Part shown: positions 1-10,033 of the stretch, in pieces
Layout of the letters: each line of letters begins with the position of its first letter
Position numbering within the stretch: the first letter of the stretch is position 1
Source: Branchinecta lynchi
Taxonomy: Eukaryota > Arthropoda > Branchiopoda > Anostraca > Branchinectidae
NCBI GenBank assembly: GCA_023053575.1
Contig: JAKZAP010000014.1
Coordinates: 17,634,938 to 17,698,937 of the forward strand
Length of the DNA: 64,000 bases
Reading direction: 5' to 3'
Position numbers and translations under genes: made by a program
Notes under the pieces: generated by a model
The model's database searches: none
The model's input: the letters and a program-made list of their open reading frames with translations, nothing else
Told to the model about the DNA's origin: nothing

Positions 1-941
1 TCTACCAAGTTTGGTGACCAACTACTGGAAGACCCCAACCATCGGCACATCCTTCCCCCTACCCACATTCCCGACCGCATAAGGCCACAAAGAATGGCAG
101 AACAACCAGTTCCTAAGATCCAACCCATTCGGGCAATTCATGCGCGGTACGAAAAAAGTTTTGTCTACTCCTTTGTGAGTTTTTTCAACGCGAAATTTTA
201 TATTCTTTTCCTTTTTTATATTAACTATTGAATTTTAGCGATCTCTTCTTCAAAAGATCCCTTCTTTCTAGTCGACCCCTAGGTCTGGTTGACGATCCCT
301 GCCACTGAGTTGCTATTCCATCAGGATCTCGGATTCCTTACTCGTAACTGACAGAACATTGCGGGATCTGACAAGACACGCCACGCCGCATTTCTCCCCG
401 CTTCGTCTGAACTTTTTAACTAATGGCATTAGCTTTTTTCTGGATGAAAAATCCGTACTCTGCATTCATATATTCATTCTTCTTTTCATCTGTCGGTAGC
501 GGTGCCCTTCAACGGCAAAAGGTCATGTTCTCCATCTTTTAGATTACTGCCTGGAAAGCAAAATAGTCCGTGCCGGGAGGATTGTCGGTCTCTGCTCTCA
601 GGGAATGACGAAAGCTGAATACCGGAATGGATATTGCTCGGAGGCAAGTGGCTTCTTTTATTCAGCGACTGTGAATGGTGGGTTGAGGGGTTCTATGTTT
701 TCAAAGAGGATTGCCTTGGTTTCCCAGCTGATATGCGAATGCGGGACAATGAGAACGGAATGCTGGACGGATTTAACGGGTCCCGAAGAGACCGTGAGGA
801 GGTTTGTGGGGAGATTTAGAATAGTTCACAGTACTATTTTGTTTCCGCAGATCAGGGGCAAGTCATATGCCGCCTCACAAAAACCTTTACTCAAATACGT
901 AAAGGTTTGGTATTGACGGCAAAGCAGACCGCACATTTCAT
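1..941. other. Anonymous region, no gene recognised
   Basis: I see no protein family, RNA gene or repeat family that recurs elsewhere in the window. The longest open stretch (605-916, +, 103 codons) has no recognisable domain and ends shortly before the hAT-like insertion at 950. The sequence across that insertion is readable in one frame for a further stretch, so a decayed coding segment is possible, but I cannot assign it. Confidence 0.5.
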
Positions 942-949
942 CCAAGAAC

Positions 950-1703
950 CAGTGTTGCCACCAGACCAGAACTAAGTTTACTATAGACTCTGGAGATTTT
1001 TTTACTAGATTCTAATAAATTTAAAAACTGTAAATTTTCTTTCCGTGCATTGACTTAGGTAGCCCATACTACATTTCAACAATATAGAAATACATCGGAA
1101 GACAGTTAAACTTTGAGGAACTGATTTTGAATCACACTTCTGATCCGTAAAGAAAGCATCAAAAATATATCCGACCATAGACTTGGTCATAAAGAGCAGA
1201 GACGTCACAAGTGGGGGGGCGCCCCCTAATAATATTGTCGGCCTCACAATATTGTCTGCATAAAATATGAATCGGCGCGAAGCGCCACAATTTTTCTAAA
1301 GACAGTAGATTTTGTCTTTAAACAGGTCAAATTCTCTTAAAACAGTAGATTTTTCTGCAAATAGATGATATGTTCGTTTTCACCAGGGACTGAAGACCTA
1401 GCACAATGGTCAAAGAGCTCTGATCACTGATTTGAATAACAGACGAAATTTAGAACTGTCGTTCTGTCCTCTGCATGGGTATGGGGCCAGCTGCAGAGAG
1501 TGAGCAGCAAGAGTGGATCCTAGTATCTCTGTACATTTCCTCAGAATTTGTGAAAAATGACACAACTTCTAGGTTCGGCCATTTTTTTGTTACTGTAAAC
1601 TGGGATTTTTTACTAGATTAGAATGAATTTACTAGATCCTCTATGATTAGTAGATTGATTTTTTACTAGATCTAGTAAAATTGTACTACCGGTGGCAACT
1701 CTG
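950..1703. mobile_element. Short non-autonomous hAT-like element with 8-bp TSD
   Basis: The ends are CAGTGTTGCCACC (950-962) and GGTGGCAACTCTG (1691-1703), a 13-bp terminal inverted repeat with one mismatch. They are flanked by an exact 8-bp direct repeat, CCAAGAAC, at 942-949 and 1704-1711. An 8-bp target duplication and CAGNGTTGCCA-type termini are characteristic of the hAT superfamily. At 754 bp without an open frame of transposase size, it is a non-autonomous copy. The interior holds repeated motifs of the type TTTTTACTAGAT and AAACAGTAGATTTTT, and a GGGGCGCCCCC palindrome near 1215. The latter block resembles sequence at 53450-53650. Confidence 0.8.
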
Positions 1704-1736
1704 CCAAGAACCTTCAACTGCGGCCTCTCTATTGGT

Positions 1737-1833
1737 GGCCTTTTGGGGCCAAAAATACGAACGCCTTCTCAAGAGCTGTCTTGTACCAAGACATCAACAA
1801 AGAGGGCAAGAGTATTTTTGGCCCCAAAAGGCC
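1737..1833. repeat. Perfect 22-bp inverted repeat, 53-nt loop
   Basis: The arm at 1737-1758 (GGCCTTTTGGGGCCAAAAAT followed by AC) is matched exactly by its reverse complement at 1812-1833. The pairing continues outward with mismatches. The loop contains a further near-palindrome around TGTCTTGTACCAAGACA. It could be the core of a small foldback element or a structured RNA; nothing else identifies it. Confidence 0.6.
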
Positions 1834-1841
1834 GCCATAGC

Positions 1842-3159
1842 CTGTCTACCAAATAAGCGTAAGAGATGGCATTCTTTAAAGACCTATATGAGCGCCAGGC
1901 TGGCTAAATCCCGTCAATACAGTTCACAACACGACTACAGCAGAACTGGCGGTTCTCCTCGATGACCTCTAGCTCTTTAAGAATATGCATATTTGAGAGA
2001 ACTTTGCTGGGGCTATCTTTCCACCCGGATGGTGGTAAAATTCGAGAAATGGGAGCGACCTGCAGCTATGGGGTGCAGCGGGTCGTTCTTCCTCTGAAGA
2101 GAATAATGATCGTATGTGCTATCCTTGACCCTGCACTGGAGCTGTTCTGTCCTCAATGGTCGTCCTTTTCTGTAAAATTTTCAATTTCCCAGAAACGGGC
2201 GGAGATCGAGTAATAACAGATCGCTTTGACACACACTATCTGGAAAAGGCAGCGTCTTGAAAATCCTCCGCTAAGTCGAAAACAAGCTGGACAATACTCC
2301 TTCGACTGCAGCTGCAACGTTCGCTATCATCTGTACGTCACTACTTGCATCATAGACCTGACCCACTGCGTACGAAACACGCAACGTCGGCTAATGATCC
2401 CTCATCCGAGGTGACAAAAAAAACTTGCCCTGTCGGGAAGCGGCATTATTAGCACCACTACCCGAGTTTGAGCGAGTTTTAACAAGAAGAAGTTTAACAA
2501 GAAGAATTACTTCAAAGAAAATGATAGACTGATAGGAGACGTATATGCTTCAGGCCAATCGATCTGTCGCCAAGTGACAATTACCCAATAACTCGGCCAA
2601 CTTTGCGGACACAAACTTTTGAACAAAAAGTTGAACGATCAGAATTAATAGAGTGAAGACACATAACATGAACATGGCTGCAAAACAGTTTCCTCGATTT
2701 CCTTCAGAGTTTGCGTGCGATGAGTAATACTCAGTCATGATGTGAGTGAAAAGGTAATCTGTTCACTCCATGCCTGGATGCCGTGATAATGGACGCGCCA
2801 GACCTGGTCAGATTAGTCAAAAAAGATTAGAGCATATTAGGCATACCGCCACACTGGAATGAATGAACGAAGTGAAGTCGGGGTTTGTCAATAGATGAGT
2901 AATCGTTGATTATGACGGAGTTATGCAAAATCGAACAAACATTTCGCATTTTTAACTCGGAAGTCAATTAGAAGTATGAAGTTGATCGGTCAACCAGAAT
3001 ATCAGCTTCTCTTGAACAGCGGCGATTCAAGGGGGTGGGTGTGGGTGTGGGGACTCATTGCCCATGCCTTGGAGAGTCGTAGTGCAGTCACATACTTTGA
3101 GTTTTTCAGAATATCTGTTTTACATTCGTTTACATTTTGTGCGTGTGAGCCTCAAGAGA
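1842..3159. other. Anonymous region, no gene recognised
   Basis: No domain, RNA gene or recurring repeat was recognised. Open frames here are all under 85 codons and have no family resemblance. Confidence 0.4.
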
Positions 3160-3610
3160 ATCGTAGTGTCCGTCTTAGGTTTCGAGCCTGTCAGAATCAC
3201 ATAAAGGCAGTTACCAAACTGTGAATTTCGCCCCCGAATGACGTGTTTCTAGCTGTATCGTAACGAAGACATTTTCTAGTCGTATGTTACAAGACAGTCG
3301 TGTGTTTTGAGCTTGTTAGAATGAAAGTCGTACTTTGAGCTTGCCAGAATGACGTAAAGACAGTTGCCAAATCGTGAATTTCACCCTGCGGTGCACAGTT
3401 CTAACACAGTCTAGTTTTGTCCCAAAGTCTGTGTATTTTAGAATATAACAGAATGATTTTTGAGATATTTGCCTGCGACGCACAGTTCCGTGATTATTGG
3501 GTTTTGTAAAAAAAAAATTAGTTTTACACACAATCTACACAATGATTTTTTAGATATTTGCGTGCGACGCATAGTTCCGTGATTATTGGGTTTTGTACAA
3601 AAAAATGGTT
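3160..3610. repeat. Local tandem duplications
   Basis: Two diverged duplications are visible. One is a unit of about 165 bp, with CAGTTACCAAACTGTGAATTTCGCCC near 3210 related to CAGTTGCCAAATCGTGAATTTCACCC near 3363. The second is a unit of about 90 bp in which GACGCAYAGTTCCGTGATTA and the following GGGTTTTGTA recur near 3478 and 3567. There is no coding signal. Confidence 0.55.
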
Positions 3611-3886
3611 GTTTCAATTTGTTCCCTCAGGGCAAGGTTTGAACATAAGTCGGCTTTGTATGCAATGTGAAAAGATGAAACGACAGGCCTGATGATTCGT
3701 GTAGGGGAGAGTTGAGTAGTATGACGAGTTTATTTTCTCTGGTTTTCATTTCCATGAAATGTGTATGTTGCCAAATTTTTGGCATCATCTTCTGAGGTAG
3801 ATCCCTATAGAATCTTTCTGATTTTTTTTTTAGCTTTTTCTCTCTCACATTTTTTCAGTAGTAGTCTTAATTCTGGACATGGTCAG

Positions 3887-3926
3887 TGTATCATACTACC
3901 CGCCGGTGGAGGGTAGTATGACACAT
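3887..3926. repeat. Hairpin around CATACTACCC
   Basis: TCATACTACCC (3890-3900) pairs with GGGTAGTATGA (3911-3921) across a loop of about 10 nt, with extra pairing outside. It may be a terminal hairpin of an unrecognised repeat. A related phrase about a reporter-like 'ATGACACATC' follows, but no second copy was found in the window. Confidence 0.4.
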
Positions 3927-4059
3927 CATGGGGTCATTATGACGTATCTTTGGTTCTTTTCTTATTAAATTTCACTCAAACTTTCATTAAAAAAAACTAA
4001 GAAACTTTGAATCATGTAAGTAATCAGGAATGGTGTCAAATGAACTAAAAAAGAACATT

Positions 4060-5060
4060 CCTAGTTTCATCCCAGTCAATCCGGTTTTTGATCCCTAGCT
4101 AGGCATGCCGGATAATTTTCCGGGCCCTCGCAACCAACTCCCCCCACATTGACCAAATCGGGTTCGGACATGACATCTTCTCATACCACCTATCAAGCTT
4201 CACCCAATTTCGAGAGTTTCCAGGAAATTTCGTATCCCCCTCCAACTCCCCCGCCGGTCGGATCTGGCCAGGACCATAAAGTGGGTCATCTGGGCATATC
4301 AGCTTTGCCCCTTCCAAGTTTCATCCCAGTCGTTCCACAAGTTTAATCACTATGGCTGCCAAGACATTTCTGGTGCCCCCTTCAACTCTCCCAGCGTGGC
4401 CAGATCCGGTTCGGACACAAAAATGCATCGTCTAGCTAGGTCTTCTTTTTAGGGGGTCGACTAAAAAGAGGCACGGCACGGCACGACACAGTATAGGAGG
4501 CACGAGTACTAAAAAAAGAGGCACGAAAACTAAACGAGTCCTTTCAGGCGTGGGAGTGAGGTCTACTTCCATTACTTAATAATCTCTTTTAATTACTCGT
4601 GCCTCCTGCGTCATGCCGTGCCGTGCCGTGCCTCTTTTCACTCGATCCCTCTTTTTAGCATCTATGAAGTTTCGGTCGAATTTGAGCATTTTTGAAAAAC
4701 TTATGGTACCCCCCCCCCCCCCAACTCCCCCAACCGAGGCAACATCCGGCTGCCACAAAAAAAAAGATCATCTAGACCCTATGGTCTTTGTAACTTCTAA
4801 GTTTAATCACAATCGCTCTACTCGTTTCATCCCTAGGGCTGCCGCAAGATTCTGTGTGCCCCCTCCAACCCTCACAGTTGCTGATTCCGGTTTGGATACA
4901 TAAATGCGCCATTTAGAACATCTTTTCCTACCACCCATTATGTTTCACTCTAATTGGTTCACCCGTTCACAACGTATGCATGTCACAAGGTTCCAGATAC
5001 CCCCCCCCCCCCCGCCCCTCCACCCCATGGGTGACTGAATCTGGAAAACGAAGGTTAAAA
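4060..5060 (+). repeat. Family B repeat, degraded copy (interrupted)
   Basis: It shows the family B signature of alternating phrases: ATCAAGTTTCAC-type sequence, then C-rich CCCCTCCAACTCCCCC, then GGTCGGATCTGG-type sequence. Two or three units are visible (4060-4430 and 4640-5040) and are separated by a 175-bp foldback insertion. The short open frames in this block arise from the C-rich units and encode proline-rich peptides; I treat them as non-coding. The hairpin 3' end typical of family B is not visible, so this copy is partial. Confidence 0.6.
4464..4639. mobile_element. Small foldback element in a family B copy
   Basis: The left arm AAAAGAGGCACGGCACGGCA (from about 4465) is matched in reverse complement by the arm ending about 4638. 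Both arms extend about 45 bp and include GGAGGCACGAGTA. The total length is about 175 bp with a central spacer of about 80 bp. It interrupts a family B unit. The target duplication was not resolved. Confidence 0.6.
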
Positions 5061-6493
5061 GAACTCTAACATGTCAGAAGATCAATCGGGTGCTATGTTT
5101 CACGTGCGATACACGTGCGATACAAGCCACAAAAGTTTCGCGTTTCCTCCTAGATTGTGTGCCAATCCAGCAGTTTCTCAACTGCTTATGATAATTAAAT
5201 ACCCTACCTAGGTCCCTGTTAGAAATGCTTATTCTGTGTCACAACACCTTGTCCACATGGGAGTTCGTAGTTACTAAAAAAAAAAAAATTAACTTTGAGG
5301 GTAAAAAAATATGTTTTTGGGCATAAGTTCTGATTGTGTAATTATTTCCTTCTGAAAACTAGTTTTCTCGTGTGCATAGAAGATGTGTCTTAGCTGTTGC
5401 GAGCAAGAGATAAATACAACAAATAGAACCAATAGTTCCGAGAATGTGTCACACCCACCGTGTCATTCTAGCCAACTCTCCCCTACTGAAACCAGGATTA
5501 AGCACGTCTTTTGATGAAAAAACATTCTTGTTTTTACTGAAAAACAGAACCAATCTAATTTATATCTACTCTCTTCTGGATGGCCACTATTTTTTTTCAG
5601 AAAGGGTAAGTCACGAGTAGAACTAGCGGACTGCCATGTACAAACTTCCGGCAAAATACCTCACTCTGTCCGGGAGTTATTGTGGTCAGTGGTCACATAC
5701 AGACGGATACTTTCATTTGGAACCCCAAAAAGACGTTCTGATTGCAAATGTTTCCAAGAATATGGCCTGCGGCTGCTCTCGTAGTTTGCTCTACGTATGA
5801 GTATCCTAGAAGGACATGTTATTAAGGTGAAGGTTTAAGCTTGATATTTTGGGGTTTGAGCCAAATTAAAAGGTAGAATTTGCATGGGAAGTACGGTAGC
5901 TGAATTTTGACAGAAAAATGGTGGATAAAAATATTTCTTATGTGGAGTTTAGTTTAGTTTTGTCTTGGATATAGCCGTTAGAATATGTTGCCGGGACTTT
6001 GCTCTCCCCAACGAAGTGAACGGACTGCTTGAATTTCTGCTATTACGAATGATCTTTTGCTTACCTTATGAAAATCGATGTTAAAACTCGTCAAAATTCT
6101 TGCCTGTGGTGCTGTGTTTCTTGTTCATTGTTTTTAAGCGGTTCAGTTCTTGACCTTTGCCAGCCAACGCACGCTTGAGTTCGTAAAGAAAAGAACCTAT
6201 CGAAACCACCCTTCATCTATATGCGGTAGCCATAGCTACCCTACCAGCCACTACCCTGTTTAGGGTATAATTATGGCGACCAGACTTTCTTGTAACCTCA
6301 ATGACACAAGTGAAGTAGCTTTTCCCCCAGTTTCCTTTCTGTAACAGATTTCACTGAACAATCCTGCTGTCGGAAAAAGGTGTATCCGTATTGAGCAGTA
6401 CATAAAATTACCGAGATTATTGATACTAAAGTCCTGCGATATAAAAGCCCATTCACAACGGGTTAAAGGCCCAGCTAGTAGCCTACTCGGTAC
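5061..6493. other. Anonymous region, no gene recognised
   Basis: No coding or repeat identity was recognised. The sequence is AT-rich with no long open frame; a short direct duplication of CACGTGCGATA sits near 5101. Confidence 0.4.
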
Positions 6494-6959
6494 TAGCTAG
6501 TTCTGAAAATCGCTGACGAGACCAAAGCTTTGGCAGGTTTCTGCTTTTCGCAATTGGAACTGGGGCCACTTTTGGGTGCCAACTAGTCTCGGACCCAAGT
6601 TGAAACTTCATCTTTGAACTAGCCAATCAGATTACTTAGGGGAATACTGAGGAATATTCCGATTGGCTAATGCTGAACCAGGTCAAACCGAATAACAATG
6701 ACCTAAATTCACTATCGGTTTTCAAGCCAGCACAGAGTGGACTTGATGTTATCTACTGGGTTTGGTTCGAAACTAGCCAATCAGAATATTCCTCAATATT
6801 CTCCAAAATAATCTGATTGGCTAGTACCCTGGAACGTTGAACTGCGATTTCAACTTGGGTCCGAGACTGACTGGTACCCGAAACTGGTACCTGTATCCAT
6901 TGCAAACAGCAGAAACCTGGCAAAGCTTCGGCCTCGGGAGCGACTTTCAGAACTAGCTG
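6494..6959. mobile_element. Foldback MITE with CCAAT-containing arms
   Basis: The outer ends CTAGTTCTGAAA (left) and TTTCAGAACTAG (right) begin arms of roughly 150-200 bp. These continue through AAAGCTTTGGCAGGTTTCTGC paired with GCAGAAACCTGGCAAAGCTT, TCGGACCCAAGTTGAAA paired with TTTCAACTTGGGTCCGA, and AGCCAATCAGATTA paired with TAATCTGATTGGCT. The spacer contains no gene. The four copies of the CCAAT/ATTGG pentamer in the arms could bind a CCAAT factor, but that is inference only. The target duplication is unclear. Confidence 0.75.
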
Positions 6960-6968
6960 ATACTAAAA

Positions 6969-7252
6969 CCCGCCGTTCCCGTCCCTTGGGACTCGGGAGA
7001 ATACGGGGAGCGAGTCCCCAGGACAAACACAAACGCAGGGACTCCTCTAGTGGAGTCCTGGGGAACGGCGAACATATGCCTCAAGCATCCGTAACAGGCA
7101 ACGGCGTCGAAAAATAGGACGCGCCCACGTTGCTTCTGCACTTAGGCGTGTACTCGCCGTTCCCCGACGACTCCACTTGAGGAGTCCCCGCGTTTTTGCT
7201 TCGCCCGGGGACTCGCTCGCCGTATTCTCGTGAGTCCCCACGGACAGGGAAT
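6969..7252. mobile_element. GC-rich palindromic element with ~100-bp arms
   Basis: The left arm (6969-7070) and right arm (7157-7252) are imperfect reverse complements. Landmarks are GAGAATACGG with AGCGAGTCCCC, GCAGGGACTCCTC, and GTGGAGTCCTGGGGAACGGCG, mirrored as CGCCGTTCCCCGACGACTCC, GGGGACTCGCT and CGTATTCTC. Open frames on the minus strand across this element are reading-frame shadows of the palindrome. It starts about 10 bp after the preceding foldback element. A related 15-bp hairpin lies at 7494-7534. Confidence 0.7.
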
Positions 7253-7493
7253 GTTCCGGTTATCATCACCATCATCAAAGAGGACTCCTTTTAGATTCAG
7301 AGGGGAATCAATTTTCGCTGGTGTTGGTGCAATGTAATATTAGTTAAAACAATCAGAATAAACTAAACCAAAAATAAAGAGGATCCAGACTAATTTTGTC
7401 AGCTGCATATTTATTTTTAGAACAAAAAAAAGAAGCATTCCCGTGTTCTCGTTGTTTTCCGTAAGCGGAGTCCGCGTGGAGGAATTCCCTCTA

Positions 7494-7534
7494 TTCTCGC
7501 CGTTCCCTTCGATTCCCCGAGGAACGGCGAGAAT
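7494..7534. repeat. Hairpin sharing the GCCGTTCC motif
   Basis: ATTCTCGCCGTTCC pairs with GGAACGGCGAGAAT across about 13 nt. The stem sequence is the same motif used in the arms of the palindrome at 6969-7252, so it is probably a fragment of the same family. Confidence 0.55.
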
Positions 7535-8254
7535 TCGACTTGTGAATAAACCTCTTAAGATGGAGATATTAGTAACCCCATGAGCCCTCGATCCTTACTA
7601 TAACCAAATCCCTTTCTGTTGGCTAGCCTACACTTTCTAATGAACTAAATGAAGCGCTCTTACCTTTTGCTTTGAGGAAACTCTCCTTTCAGCCCCGTCA
7701 CCGCTCTCGTTGAAAGCTACAAAGCGACTGGCTTAGAGATCCCCAAGAATTCCCAAGCCCCCAGTATAATCAACTCCCTCTATCGCCACTTCTCGGGATA
7801 GCTTAAATGGTGTCGCACTTCCTTAGGGCAATCTTAGAAATAACGCGCGCACTCCATATTGCAGCCAATGGCGTGAGACAAGGGTGCCACTGCCTGTGGC
7901 AAAGTTTGCGGCCCGAGAAGCGTAGGCGAAGGAGCGGGAAAGGGTGGGAAACGATTAGTACCTCTTGGCAAATAATGGAGGAAAATGAGAGAGGCGCTTT
8001 GACATTAGTTGATGTTAAAAGCTTTACAGACGTATCGATTAAAAAGCAGGCGCTTGATGAGGTGGCTTTGGAATAAAAGAAAGATGATGGAAAAGGTAGT
8101 GGCGAAGAACAAGGAGACAGGAAAAGAAGAAAGATAGAAAAGATTCCGTCGGCTGCTAAGGTCAAGAAAGACACGTACAGAGGTGTGATCTCTAGGATAG
8201 TCAGTACCCATTTTGTACTTGTGACTTTTGCGACCATGGATTTGATGCTAAGGT
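7535..8254. other. Anonymous region before a LINE fragment
   Basis: No gene recognised. A 144-codon minus-strand frame (7803-8237) and an overlapping plus-strand frame lack any domain and are low in complexity. Because a reverse transcriptase remnant begins just downstream on the plus strand, part of this stretch may be its decayed upstream portion. Confidence 0.35.
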
Positions 8255-8805
8255 AGTGCGAATAACTCGCGGATCCGAGTAAGGCTTAAGCTGCCTCAAA
8301 ATTTAACACGGCCACCTCACCCTTGTCATTGTTGTCGTTTAGTCCCAGTTCGTAAGGGTACTCGGCAGGGTGCTATGTCTTCGCCAATACTGTTCAATAA
8401 TAGTCTCCTAGAAGCTCAATCCTTATGTCTTCGTTCAGGTGTTCTCCAAGCCATTAACATTTCTCTCGTATGTTATGCCGACGATATTTCTAATTTAATT
8501 AGGTCAATCAAACGGGTAGAAGAAAATTTTAAAATTATGCAAAACGAATACGTTCATCAAGGTCTTGAATTTAATTCGGCTAAGTCAGACGCTGTACTAT
8601 TTAAATGGAAAGGTGAAGGCACCGTGCCCTCCATTGCCGTTGGTGATATCAATATAAAACCCGTTGACAGCATTGTTTACCTTGGTCTCCCCATTGGCTC
8701 GTCGTTAAAACACACCCGCCGGCTTCTATCTGAACATTTTGAAAGAAAATATGTGCTTCCTATTCTCTACTTGTAAAGAATGTAACCCGTTTCAACCGAA
8801 AAATC
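8255..8805 (+). pseudogene. Non-LTR reverse transcriptase, 5' fragment (split by insertion)
   Basis: The translation contains VRKGTRQGAMSSPILFN, the RT palm segment equivalent to the usual GVRQGCPLSPLLF, and the catalytic-box motif CYADDIS with YADD at 8474-8485. It then runs through GLEFNSAKSD and YLGLPIGSSLKHTRR, typical of the region after the catalytic motif in LINE RTs. A one-base frameshift around 8743-8748 moves the reading to a second frame, which continues as VKNVTRFNRKI up to 8805. There the frame is cut by the 11.4-kb element and resumes at 20248. The 5' part (endonuclease, fingers) is missing, so it is a truncated, dead copy. Confidence 0.85.
8798..8805. repeat. 8-bp target-site duplication, left copy
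   Basis: GAAAAATC here is identical to 20240-20247 and immediately abuts the CAGGGCC terminus at 8806. It encodes part of the RT residues RKI, so the duplicated bases are the insertion site inside the LINE. Confidence 0.9.
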
Positions 8806-8823
8806 CAGGGCCTCGCAGCCACT

Positions 8824-9096
8824 GTACTCTCGTACACTAATGGAAGAACTCCTTGTGTACTCCGGCTGTACTCCTGATGTACTTGTTGTACTCTCGAAGT
8901 ACTTGTTGTACTCTCGAAGTACTTGTTGTACTCTTGTTGTACTCCTAATGTACTCCCGTACTCCCACAAGAACTCTCTTGTACTCCTAAAAGTACTCTTG
9001 TACTCCGAAAAGTACTCTTGTACTCCTGAAGAACTCTCTTGTACTCCCAGATATAATCTTGTACTCCGGCACTTTTTTTGTACTCCTTGTACTAAA
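8824..9096. repeat. GTACTCC minisatellite, left end of the 11.4-kb element
   Basis: About twenty occurrences of GTACT(C/T) are spaced mostly 10-18 bp apart, with spacers such as CTGAT, TTGTT and CTAAAA. It starts 2 bp inside the terminal repeat. The open frames through it encode leucine/serine/tyrosine/valine-rich peptides and are not genes. A sister array of the same unit, in the same orientation on the + strand, lies at 19987-20215. Confidence 0.85.
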
Positions 9097-9367
9097 GTTG
9101 CGACAAATACAGAGAAAAGTATGTTAGTTACAGTCTCTGAGTCCTTTATTCACAAAAGCTCTATGGCTCTTTCTCCACTCTATCTGGTCGGATAGTTTTT
9201 GGTCTGCTTGCGACTTTCGAGAAGAAAAAGAAGAGTCTCATGAATTACGAGAAATTCCGAGAATAACCATGTGACCTTTCAGTCGAACGCGTCAGACCCC
9301 AAACAATCCTGGGAATAGTGGTTAGTTGCTTGTACATAGTTTTTCGGGTCGCTGTCACTAATGCAAC
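9097..9367. other. Unique spacer between the two left arrays
   Basis: No gene and no clear counterpart between the right-hand arrays was recognised. Here the two ends of the large element have diverged or one has been replaced. Confidence 0.4.
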
Positions 9368-9642
9368 ACGTCAGTTCGCATAAACGTCAGTTCGGCTAAG
9401 CGAAAAGTCCGACAGTTCGTCAACACGTCAGTTCCTCTACACGTCCGTTCGACTACACGTCAGTTCACCTACCGTCAGTTGACATAAACGTCAGTTGACA
9501 TAAACGTCATTTCAGTCACCGTCAGTTCACCTATTTTAGAAATCCGTCAGTTCGTCAACACGTCAGTTCCTCTACACGTCAGTTCGCTTACCGCCAGTTG
9601 ACATAAACGTCAGTTGACATAAACGTCACTTCGCCTACAAAA
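9368..9642 (+). repeat. CGTCAGTT array, left copy
   Basis: Roughly eighteen copies of CGTCAGTT with short variable spacers (CGCATAAA, CTCTACA, GACATAAA) are present. The reverse-complement array, AACTGACG, occupies 19030-19474, so this array is part of the extended inverted repeat of the 11.4-kb element. Subterminal repeats of this kind are transposase-binding sites in known hAT elements; that role here is inference. Confidence 0.85.
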
Positions 9643-9728
9643 TCCGTCACCACCCCCAGAGATTCATACCCGCCTATTAGTTCGAAGTCGACTGGGTCAA
9701 CGAAAGCAATTAAGCAGAGGGAATAAAA

Positions 9729-9797
9729 CCCAGGGGATTAATAAAAAGAAGCCGACATTTGCGCATATTGATGAGGGTAAAATTAGTTCAGAATCAC
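9729..9797 (+). repeat. Conserved inner block of extended inverted repeat, left
   Basis: CCCAGGGGATTAATAAAAAG and the adjoining AAGCCGAC (9729-9756), then TGATGAGGGTAAAA, are mirrored at 18900-18964. This is the innermost clear match between the two ends of the large element and sets the arm length at about 1 kb on the left. Confidence 0.8.
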
Positions 9798-9824
9798 CGG
9801 GAAAGCTCCCGGTGATTCTGAACT
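9785..9824. repeat. Perfect 18-bp hairpin with 4-nt loop
   Basis: AGTTCAGAATCACCGGGA (9785-9802) and TCCCGGTGATTCTGAACT (9807-9824) are exact reverse complements around the loop AAGC. It sits at the inner edge of the left arm; the right arm has only a degenerate equivalent (AAGTCAGGAG...CAATTCTGAAAG read on the minus strand near 18880-18910). It could be an insertion scar, a cruciform or a structured RNA. The exact pairing next to diverged sequence suggests recent origin or selection. Confidence 0.8.
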
Positions 9825-10033
9825 CAGATGCGGTAGACGGGGCTAGTCAAACGGAAACTGAAAAATATGAGGTGAACGTATAATTAAACACAAATAAGGG
9901 CTTAACAACCATGGAAAGGTGAAGGACCAAAATGTGCAAGTGATTCTCAATCTTTTCCAAAAGGGTACCGGAAACAGTGAGGGACGAACTCTTTTCTCTT
10001 GGCTCTTGGCCAGTGCTTCCTCTATTATCTTCA
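9825..10033. other. Unassigned interior of the large element
   Basis: No gene recognised. Short overlapping frames on both strands have no transposase motifs. Confidence 0.35.

Noticed and set aside
605..916. 103-codon open frame as a gene
   Set aside because: No domain, no start context or splice partners I could support, and alternative frames overlap it. Left as anonymous sequence.
7047..7278. Overlapping minus-strand open frames of 60-65 codons
   Set aside because: They are frame shadows of the GC-rich palindrome at 6969-7252.
7807..8076. The string NGVRQGC in a plus frame as an RT motif
   Set aside because: The motif resembles the RT GVRQGC box, but the residues after it (HCLWQSLRP) do not continue like an RT, and the genuine box (GTRQGAMSSPILF) lies 460 bp downstream.
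9368..9642. Regular short repeats as a CRISPR array
   Set aside because: Units are 8 bp with short, variable, related spacers; there is no repeat-spacer architecture, no cas genes, and the genome is eukaryotic.
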